5,343 bases of DNA from CAMBDR01 sp046597185 (lineage in GTDB: Bacteria > Pseudomonadota > Gammaproteobacteria > Burkholderiales > Burkholderiaceae_D), in NCBI GenBank assembly GCA_046597185.1, contig JBKJLF010000247.1, positions 1-5,343 of the forward strand, in the 5' to 3' direction. The notes beneath the pieces are model-generated. The model searched no databases, was not told the origin of the DNA, and saw only the letters and a program-made list of their open reading frames with translations. The translations under genes and the position numbers were made by a program. Below are positions 1 through 5,082 of this stretch, piece after piece. Position 1 is the stretch's first letter, and the number at the start of each line of letters is the position of its first letter.

Positions 1-35
1 CGCGCATCCTGAAAGGGATTGATGAATTCAATGAA

Positions 36-338
36 TCACCAGTCATTTTCCGGTGGAAAAAGTTTGACCTTGATCTCGTTTAATTTGTAAATATATTGAT
101 GGAACGATCTACTAGTGATAGTATTAAACGTCTCACCCAATCGTGCGCGAGCAAGATCCGAATTTTCCCAATGAAGTACGGTGTTTTCGCCAACACCAGA
201 ACTCAACATATCCCACAGTGCATTTAAATTATTCCCATAATAAGGCCCAAAATCGAGCAGAGGTGAAATCAGGTTGTGAAAATCACGCTCTGTATGAATC
301 AATTGCCCATCAATGTGCAAGTGTATTGTTTCCGACAT
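36..338 (-). CDS. Barstar-family protein (predicted ribonuclease inhibitor / immunity protein)
   Basis: A 100-residue protein of barstar size (barstar is about 90 residues). It opens with MSETIHLHIDGQLI, matching the first beta-strand of barstar. It then has the family hallmark YYGNNLNALWDML, matching barstar's YYGxNLDALWD, the region that plugs the active site of barnase. A hydrophobic strand VLHWENS and helical and strand segments to the C-terminus follow. The family binds and inhibits secreted microbial ribonucleases in the cytoplasm. The frame is open for 46 more codons upstream, but AAGGAG lies six bases before the codon at 338 and alignment to barstar begins there, so 338 is the start. 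It is the last of three small genes downstream of the Rhs toxin, 61 bases after the stop of the preceding one. No barnase-like toxin is visible in the window, so it is probably an orphan immunity gene. Family assignment is strong; its role here is inferred. Confidence 0.93.
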   Translation of the reverse strand: MSETIHLHIDGQLIHTERDFHNLISPLLDFGPYYGNNLNALWDMLSSGVGENTVLHWENSDLARARLGETFNTITSRSFHQYIYKLNEIKVKLFPPENDW

Positions 339-344
339 GTTATG

Positions 345-350
345 CTCCTT
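345..350 (-). promoter_or_regulatory. Shine-Dalgarno AAGGAG of the barstar-family gene
   Basis: AAGGAG on the minus strand, six bases before the ATG at 338. It fixes the start of the barstar gene and excludes the longer upstream reading, whose extra N-terminus is hydrophobic and unlike barstar. Confidence 0.8.
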
Positions 351-399
351 ATTTCCAAATTCCAATAAAATCCAAAAACGGAAGAAGTCATGGCAAAAA

Positions 400-750
400 T
401 CAAACACCTTCAAATTTCGAATGGCAGTTATCAATATCAAAAACAGCCCCATCACCCAGAACAAATTTTCCATCAATAATTTTTGCCAACATCACATCAA
501 GCTGTTGTGCGCTCCTTTGAATATCCAACCGCCAGCCACCTACATCACCGTGATAACCGATTGCTTGAAAGACGCGCCCATCAGGCAGGACAATTCTGCA
601 ACCACGTGTTGTTACCGCACCATTTTTTGCATGTCTTGGCTCAGGCGTCGTGGTTAAAGTCTTAAATTGTTTAGCAATCGATTTCTTTTCATTAACTTCA
701 AAATAAACAATTTCCAGTTCTTGCATTTCAATAATGCCTGGCACCTGCAT
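400..750 (-). CDS. Unknown 116-residue protein in the Rhs immunity cluster
   Basis: I do not recognise the family. The protein starts MQVPGIIEMQELEIVYF. Its middle has several strand-like segments, including CRIVLPDGRVFQAIGYHG and VGGWRLDIQ, then a helix-like stretch (SAQQLDVMLAKI) and a final strand-turn segment (GKFVLGDGAVFDID). It has no signal peptide or membrane segment, so it is probably cytoplasmic. The frame is open back to 810, which would overlap the preceding gene by 20 bases. GGGAGG lies five bases before the ATG at 750, making that the best start. It sits between the presumed cognate immunity gene (stop at 791) and the barstar-family gene, on the same strand with gaps of 40 and 61 bases. 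Position, size and AT-rich composition suggest a second immunity protein, but nothing in the sequence proves it. An ordinary cytoplasmic protein carried with the cassette is also possible. Confidence 0.72.
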   Translation of the reverse strand: MQVPGIIEMQELEIVYFEVNEKKSIAKQFKTLTTTPEPRHAKNGAVTTRGCRIVLPDGRVFQAIGYHGDVGGWRLDIQRSAQQLDVMLAKIIDGKFVLGDGAVFDIDNCHSKFEGV

Positions 751-755
751 ACCCA

Positions 756-761
756 CCTCCC
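756..761 (-). promoter_or_regulatory. Shine-Dalgarno GGGAGG deciding the start at 750
   Basis: GGGAGG followed by five bases and ATG at 750 on the minus strand. It favours this start over in-frame ATGs at 810, 765 and 726. Confidence 0.7.
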
Positions 762-790
762 TCATCACACCTAATCTGCCACAAGACCAA

Positions 791-1153
791 TTAGTCTGCC
801 ATAGGGGCAATTAATTCAATATAGAAATCACTACAATCAAATGAAAAGGTATTTTCTTCTTGTTCAGTGATTCTATAGCGCACCCCTTCAAGTTGGTAGG
901 TGCTAATGTCCTCAATATCCAACAACATACCCGCCATACTTTCAATGTTACCGATTGAAATACTTGTTGCGCCTAAGCATCGCATCTTTAAATCACTTAC
1001 CCCATTATCACGAATATTACTTACAATCATCTCAACATCGTAACGCGTGCATCCTTGCTCATCGACACTGCGAGAAAAGCCAATTTTCTTTAAAAAACGG
1101 TATAAATTAGGCTTTATTGCGTTAACTTTTTCAATATCATTATGAATTATCAT
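791..1153 (-). CDS. Presumed cognate immunity protein of the Rhs toxin tip
   Basis: A 120-residue soluble protein with no signal peptide or membrane helix. The N-terminal part (MIIHNDIEKVNAIKP, then LYRFLKKIGF) looks helical. The rest alternates short strands (DLKMRCLGATSISIGN, GVRYRITEQEENTFSFDC, FYIELIAP), giving a beta-rich, acidic protein typical of small immunity proteins. I cannot assign it to a named Imm family. Its ATG overlaps the rhs stop as ATGA, the usual translationally coupled layout of a toxin and its immunity gene, so neutralising the toxin tip at 1150-1449 is the likely role. GGAGA lies about 11 bases upstream, inside the rhs 3' end, so translation probably depends partly on ribosomes finishing the toxin frame. 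If the rhs frameshift stops most ribosomes at 1536, this coupling would be reduced. Function is inferred from position and size. Confidence 0.82.
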   Translation of the reverse strand: MIIHNDIEKVNAIKPNLYRFLKKIGFSRSVDEQGCTRYDVEMIVSNIRDNGVSDLKMRCLGATSISIGNIESMAGMLLDIEDISTYQLEGVRYRITEQEENTFSFDCSDFYIELIAPMAD

Positions 1154-1449
1154 GGCTTATATTCTCCGGGTAAATGACTACCTACTTCCATTCCATTTTT
1201 TCCAGATGAATATTCGTAAATATGATGGTGGATGTCGGGGATGTCTTGCATTTTATTTCCAGCGTTGTAATCAGTGCGTGCTATTTGTCTTCCGTATTCG
1301 TCATAGTGTGCCTTCCATGGTTCTATTCGCCCTTTGTCGTTGATATATTGGCCTTCCAAGACGCGAGTCCCGGGCACAGTTTGTTTTGGTGCTTTTGCGC
1401 TAAATACTTTTTCGGGAAAGAGGCCTTTATCCACGCCATCACACCCCGT
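1150..1449 (-). other. C-terminal toxin tip of Rhs (after DPLGL), family not recognised
   Basis: The 99 residues after DPLGL are the variable effector domain that Rhs proteins release after cleavage at this motif. The segment begins TGCDGVDKGLFPEKVFSAKA, a linker-like stretch. The C-terminal half is denser in conserved-looking residues: PWKAHYDEYGRQIARTDYN, then DIPDIHHHIYEY, then GSHLPGEYKP at the end. The HHH cluster, the R-x-D-Y segment and the terminal H-L-P-G-E-Y are candidate active-site elements of a small, probably nuclease-type toxin. The size fits compact RNase-like polymorphic toxin domains, but I cannot name the family with confidence. It becomes AT-rich soon after DPLGL, in contrast to the Rhs core, and is followed at once by its presumed immunity gene. 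Confidence 0.75.
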
Positions 1450-1799
1450 CAACCCCAACGGATCAATCCAAACGCTCGGGTTACCCACATACCCCTGAGA
1501 GCGCATCCCGCCCGCCATACCAATTGGATCAGGGCTTAAATACTGCCCGCTTTCCGGGTCGTAATAACGCTGGTAATTGTAATGCAATCCGCTCTCGGCA
1601 TCGTGCCATTGATTTGGAAAGCGCAAATCCAGTTGCAGCGGGTTTTCCGCATCATTGGCCGCAGGCGTTTGCCACAGGCGGTTGAGCTTGCCCCAAGTTT
1701 GCAATTGCGCCGCCCACACGATGCGGCCATCGCCGTCCAGCAGTTCTCGCGGCGTGCCCAAGTGGTCGGTGACGACATACAACAACCTTGCTTCATCCT

Positions 1800-1806
1800 G
1801 TTTTTT
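1800..1806 (-). promoter_or_regulatory. Slippery heptamer A AAA AAC / A7 tract at the Rhs frame break
   Basis: On the minus strand, codons CAT CAA AAA AAC AGG of the core frame contain A AAA AAC in exactly the X XXY YYZ phase needed for tandem -1 slippage. The new frame, AAA AAA CAG GAT GAA, continues the Rhs homology. The A7 run (1807-1801) is also a typical site for gain or loss of one base; an eighth A would join the frames permanently. I see no strong downstream hairpin. The only possible upstream Shine-Dalgarno-like stimulator is a weak GGCGGT. Programmed frameshifting, phase variation, simple decay and a sequencing indel all remain possible. Confidence 0.6.
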
Positions 1807-3259
1807 TGATGCGATACCGCCAGCGGCGTAAAGTTGTCTGGCGCGTAATGCCAGCCGAAAAACTCTTGCGTGCCGTCGGCGTAGCGTTTTGACTGCTGCG
1901 CCAGCCGTGCGCCTTCCCACAGGTAGCGCTCTTCCTGCAAGTCGTTGGATGGCATCGCATAGGCTGACTTTTTCGCCGCATGCGTGCAACGCTTGCTGGT
2001 GCGCCTGCCCAGCGCATCGTAGGTGTATTTCCATCGGCTGCCGTCACTGGCATGCACTTCAATCAAGCGATCAAACCCATCCCACGTGAAATGGGTGGTG
2101 CGCGGGCGAAACCCGTGTTGGTGCTCGCTGCGCGCCACCATGCGCCCGCAGGTGTCATGCGTATACGTGTAGCGCTTGCGCGGGGGCGTGCAACTGGCCG
2201 GGTTTCGCTTATAAGTCCAAATCAGTTCGGAATCCAGTTGGCCAGCGCGGTAGACATTGGCACGCTCCACGCGTTGCGCCTGATTGTACGCGTACTGGAT
2301 TTGGCAATCGTCACTGCTCATTTGCGTCAGGCGTTGTGCGGCATCGTACTGGTAGCGGGTTTTGCTCCCATCTGGCCCAATTTTGGTGGCCAACAGCCCT
2401 TCGGCGGTGTATTCATATTGCTTGAGTCGTCCGGCAAAATCACGCTCTTGCCGCAATTGGCCTGCTGCATCAAAAGCATATTGCCAGTGCTGGTTTAGCG
2501 GGTTGGTCACCTGAATCAGGCGCGCCTCGTGGTCGTACTGGTATTGGTAGCGCTGGCCAGCAGCGTCAACGTGCGCCAGAAGCAAATCATACGGCCCCCA
2601 TTCAAAGCGCTGGCTTTGGCCTGCTGCGTTGGTGCTTTTGCGCAGCAAGCCTTCCTGGTCATACTCAAAACGCTGGGTGTCGCCATTAGCTTGAATGATG
2701 GCGACCGGGGCCAGATGCAAGCCTTTGCGTGGTGCGTTGGTGCCATGCTCGTATTCAAAACGAGTCGGGCTGCCGTTGGCGTCGATGTGGTGATTCATGC
2801 GGTCCAGCCGGGATTGCGCCCATTGCGTCATCGCGCCATTGGGGGCGATGGCGAGACACGGCCTTTGATAATCGTCATAGTCAAAACGTGTGATTTGGCC
2901 GTGCTGCTGGTGGCTTTGCAGCAAACCTTCCTTATCGAAGCTGAATTGCTCGCTGCCGGTGGGGCTTTGCGCTTCGGTCAGGCTACCCGCTTCATTGTAT
3001 TGCCACTGCCATTTCCGCCCGTCTGGCGTGGTCAATTTGGTGCAGTGGGCGTAGTCGTCATAGGCCAGCGTGGTTTCGCCTTCGGGTGCACGCACGGCTT
3101 GTAGCAAACCTTGTTCGTTGTAGATGAAGGTAGTATTGCGCCCGGTAATATCGGTCTGGCTGCGCTTCAAACCGTTGACGTACCATTCGGTGCGGCTGGT
3201 TTGGCCCAGCGGGTTGATGATTTCGGTAACCAGATTATCGGCATTGTAGCGGTACAGCG

Positions 3260-3396
3260 TCATCTCGGTTCTTCGCCAATTGAGGCTAAAAACTCAGGGC
3301 TATAGTATTGCTGGAAGGCGCTGTTGACCATTTCGTCTATGGTTCTCGGCTTTCTTTTTCTGCGCTCTTTACCCAAGCCACGATTTTATTGTTCAT
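3260..3396 (-). pseudogene. Short frameshifted ORF upstream of the truncated rhs, stop overlapping its ATG
   Basis: ATG at 3396 follows AAGGTGA with a six-base gap, so translation initiation looks real. The zero frame gives MNNKIVAWVKSAEKESREP and stops after 19 codons. Just downstream, another frame gives a protein-like tail, ERRKRKPRTIDEMVNSAFQ then QYYSPEFLASIGEEPR. It ends at a TGA that overlaps the Rhs ATG as ATGA. One missing base in the short A-rich stretch would join the two into a protein of about 45 residues. The layout is that of a gene started by coupling to an upstream stop and itself coupled to the truncated rhs. No family is recognised. It may be a broken immunity or linker gene, or simply rearrangement debris. 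Confidence 0.35.
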
Positions 3397-3402
3397 TTTC
3401 GC

Positions 3403-3545
3403 TCACCTTAATTTCTTATAAAGATAATCGCCCTTGCGAACGTAGGTCATGCCAAACGCCTCATAATATTTTCGTACATCTTCGTTGAAGTGTTTAGCCG
3501 CCGGGGTAGCCGTGCAGATGGTTCTTACGCCTGCCGCTGGTGCTC
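3403..3545 (-). pseudogene. C-terminal tail of an unrecognised protein
   Basis: An open minus-strand frame ends at TGA 3405-3403 and encodes a plausible C-terminus: VRTICTATPAAKHFNED, then VRKYYEAFGMTYVRKGDYLY and KKLR. The upstream boundary is approximate. Before about 3545 the sequence instead encodes the end of a receiver domain in another frame, so this tail has lost its N-terminus at that junction. Its stop codon lies within the Shine-Dalgarno of the next short ORF (start 3396), an arrangement common for a toxin followed by its immunity gene. It could therefore be the remnant of an older toxin C-terminus. I do not recognise the family and give no function. Confidence 0.4.
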
Positions 3546-4263
3546 CCGCAGCAACAGCCGCCGCAAGGCGCGGAAACGCTCGATCCGGTTGCCCAGGGTT
3601 GAAACCAGATGTGCGGGCGCAATCGTCTTCTCAAGAAAATCATCGGCCCCCACTCGCATCGCAAATTGTTGTTTCTCTGTATTGGCCTCGGTTGATAGAA
3701 AAACAATCGGCAACGGCAACCAGATGGCGTGCTGGCGGATAATTCTGGCCAGTTGTAAGCCGGTACATTGCGGCATATACATGTCAATCAGAATTAATTC
3801 CGGTTTGAATTGGTCTAGCCGTTCGAATATGCCAGTCGGTTCGTTCAGTTCGCTAATGGCCATGTGGGCATCGGTGAGTATGGTTCGATAATAGGCCAGG
3901 GTTTGCGCATCGTCATCAATAATCAGAATCCGATAAGGATCGCTGTCCAGATTGTGCATCAGCAGCGCATCAAGCCGCTCCTGCAGTTCCGGCAGATTGA
4001 CGGGCCGCACGAAAAAGCCGTCGGCGTTGGCTTTGGCCGCTTTCAGGTGCTGGCCAAAGCTGCCATCATCGCCCAGTACCAGAACCGGCCAAGGTGTGTA
4101 CTGTCAGGCGCAATGATTCAAAATCGGCATGAGCTGCTGCCTTGGTTTGACATTGCCGCAACGATTGCTCCAGTTGCCGCAGTTTTCCAGGTAGCAAGGT
4201 GGCGTAGTTGTCAGATAAGGTGGCCAATTGCTTGACCAAGGTTGGGGATTGAGCGGGAGTCAT
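3525..4263 (-). pseudogene. HPt-REC-REC two-component regulator, internally deleted and truncated (GGDEF output lost)
   Basis: The gene start is intact: ATG 4263 after GAAGGG with a five-base gap. The first 60 residues are the front of a histidine phosphotransfer domain, with phosphoacceptor His56 in VHTLAGSG. That frame stops at 4066. Homology moves frame at about 4085-4095 to PVLVLGDDGSFGQHLKAAK and ADGFFVRPVNLPELQERL, the last half of a receiver domain. A complete second receiver follows: RILIIDDD acidic pocket, phosphoacceptor Asp in LILIDMYMP (codon 3785-3783), switch Ser/Thr in FLSTE and the conserved Lys in FLEKTI. After RFRALRRLLLR, where diguanylate cyclases continue into GGDEF, the sequence diverges near 3545 and stops at 3525. 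The intact ancestor was probably HPt-REC-REC-GGDEF, a phosphorelay-controlled c-di-GMP synthase. The rest of the HPt domain and half of the first receiver were deleted. The GTG at 4010 is mid-domain and not a convincing start, so this is very probably a dead gene. Confidence 0.8.
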
Positions 4264-4268
4264 GATTA

Positions 4269-4274
4269 CCCTTC
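4269..4274 (-). promoter_or_regulatory. Shine-Dalgarno GAAGGG of the HPt gene remnant
   Basis: GAAGGG, five bases, then ATG at 4263 on the minus strand. It shows that the 5' end of the regulator gene is preserved although the body is rearranged. Confidence 0.6.
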
Positions 4275-4382
4275 AATTCGGTGGAGTTTTTCATTGTAAT
4301 CCAAATGGTGGCACGGCTTGCATGTCATATTGGAGAATATCGAAAAATTCCGCTGTGCTTCGACTCGACTGGCGCTGGTTTA

Positions 4383-4547
4383 TTAAGCGCATGCCAAGAC
4401 GGTGGAATTGGTTAATTTTTTGGCAACGTGCATCGCTTCATCGGCAGCGGCGATCATTTCGTCCCTGGTAGTGGCCATACTGGCGTCGGCAATACCGGCA
4501 CTGAAGGTGCAATTAAAATTGGTCGGTGCGGGGAATTTGATGGTGTA
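4383..4547 (-). pseudogene. GGDEF domain C-terminal remnant
   Basis: About 54 residues match the end of a GGDEF (diguanylate cyclase) domain: FPAPTNFNCTFSAGIAD aligns with the vTvSiGiA strand, and MIAAADEAMHVAKK aligns with the ADeALYxAKxxGRN helix. The stop is TAA at 4385-4383. The GG(D/E)EF active-site loop and everything before it are missing. Upstream of about 4547 no frame looks like GGDEF, so the domain is cut there. The piece lies 120 bases upstream of the HPt start at 4263. It may be the end of a neighbouring diguanylate cyclase gene, or the displaced output domain of that same regulator. It cannot make c-di-GMP. Confidence 0.7.
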
Positions 4548-4664
4548 CGACGTGCCCGTTGTGCTGGGCTGGTGCAAGGTAGCGAACACTGAAGCGCAAA
4601 TGAATCCGCAGGGCTTGTTTGTGTAGCGCAATCTGCGCAGTGGCGCAATGTGTCCGATCCGCAC

Positions 4665-4670
4665 TATAAT
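4665..4670 (+). promoter_or_regulatory. Candidate -10 box TATAAT upstream of the small membrane protein gene
   Basis: A perfect TATAAT lies 38 bases before the ATG at 4708. No good -35 hexamer is seen at 16-18 bases upstream (the sequence there is GGCGCA-like), so the promoter would need an activator or be moderate. It marks the likely left edge of the intact plus-strand backbone. Confidence 0.45.
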
Positions 4671-4707
4671 GCTGATTCGTTCAACCTGGCTTCACCATGA
4701 GTTTCCT

Positions 4708-5019
4708 ATGTCCATGTCTACATTTACTATCGTAAAAAATGGTGTTTTCGCCGCGCTCTTGCTTGCTGGCGCGGCCTGGTATGTGGTTAATTTCATCTGG
4801 GCCGAAAGCCGGGTAAAAGCGTTGTGTAGCCAGATTAAGCCGGGTATGCCAATGGCCGAGTTGAAGGCGTTTGGCCTCCAGCATGGCTTGGGGCCTCAGC
4901 CTGGCAAGGAGTTTGGCATCGTTTTTATGGGCGAGCGCAAAACCAATGGACGCTATAGCTGTAAAATTTTCCTGGAGGCCGGGGTAGTTAAAACGGCGGA
5001 GTATAATTCGGGCCAATAA
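4708..5019 (+). CDS. Small membrane-anchored protein with periplasmic domain, function unknown
   Basis: A 103-residue protein starting MSMSTFTIVKNG. Residues 11-30 (GVFAALLLAGAAWYVVNFI region) form one hydrophobic helix, a membrane anchor or uncleaved signal. The remaining 70 residues are then expected outside the inner membrane. CSQIKPGMPMAELKAFGLQ is similar in style to the I-x-x-G-M-x-x-x-E/Q-L helix of BamE/SmpA-like lipoproteins, but it has no lipobox, and I regard the resemblance as weak. Cys40 and Cys85 (GRYSCKIFLE) could form a disulfide. The frame is open back to 4648, but ATG 4708 gives a normal short N-terminus before the helix; ATG 4714 is a close alternative. No strong Shine-Dalgarno is visible. 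A -10 box lies upstream, and the next gene begins 63 bases later on the same strand. Intact and GC-balanced, it is probably backbone. Confidence 0.75.
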   Translation: MSMSTFTIVKNGVFAALLLAGAAWYVVNFIWAESRVKALCSQIKPGMPMAELKAFGLQHGLGPQPGKEFGIVFMGERKTNGRYSCKIFLEAGVVKTAEYNSGQ

Positions 5020-5082
5020 ATCGCCCCGCCGTGCAATCAGGTATGATGAGGCCGCATAATGTGACCAGGCTTTAAGCTGAAC

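Larger units (their letters stand above)
1150..3263 (-). pseudogene. Rhs polymorphic toxin, 5'-truncated, with a -1 frame break before the toxin tip
   Basis: Frame one runs from ATG 3263 to a stop at 1536 (575 residues). It carries YD-type repeats from residue 1, including LYRYNADNLVTEI, TTLAYDDYAHC, TRFDYDDYQRP, RYQYDAAQRLTQM and WKYTYDALGRRTS. These build the Rhs shell that encloses the toxin. At residues 486-488 (CAA AAA AAC) homology leaves this frame and resumes in the -1 frame. There the conserved end appears: TDHLGTPRELLDGDGRIVW, LRFPNQWHDAESGLHYN and QRYYDPESGQYLSPDPIG, then the DPLGL autoproteolysis motif and the toxin. The last 87 residues of frame one are out-of-frame noise. A -1 slip at the A7 run gives a continuous 704-residue product ending at 1150. 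The usual long Rhs N-terminus (PAAR/TssI-interaction or secretion region) is absent: YD homology starts almost exactly at the ATG, and upstream sequence is unrelated. It therefore looks like an orphan rhs end rather than a complete effector. It could still be made if the ATG at 3263 is used and the frame is restored. Confidence 0.88.

Noticed and set aside
3..83. Plus-strand open tail ending TAA at 81-83 (ILKGIDEFNESPVIFRW region)
   Set aside because: Only 26 codons, antiparallel to the 3' end of the barstar gene, with no visible start in the window. It could be the end of a convergent gene, but nothing supports it beyond openness.
1793..2062. Third-frame minus ORF of 89 residues inside rhs
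   Set aside because: No Rhs homology, Arg/Thr/Pro-rich out-of-frame composition, and overlapped by a well-supported YD-repeat frame.
1980..2498. 172-codon plus-strand ORF opposite the Rhs core
   Set aside because: Antisense shadow with no recognisable domain and no Shine-Dalgarno.
2529..3104. 191-codon plus-strand ORF opposite the Rhs core
   Set aside because: Long but antisense to a clear YD-repeat frame; its hydrophobic Val/Ala/Leu-rich composition is the usual mirror of GC-rich coding DNA.
4402..4626. Plus-strand ORF with a hydrophobic N-terminus (looks like a membrane peptide)
   Set aside because: It is the reverse complement of the GGDEF C-terminal remnant; the Ala-rich helix codons produce the apparent membrane segment.
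5002..5007. Second TATAAT on the plus strand
   Set aside because: Lies within the last codons of the 4708-5019 gene (Tyr-Asn), with no -35 at proper spacing; probably coding coincidence, though a promoter for the 5083 gene cannot be excluded.
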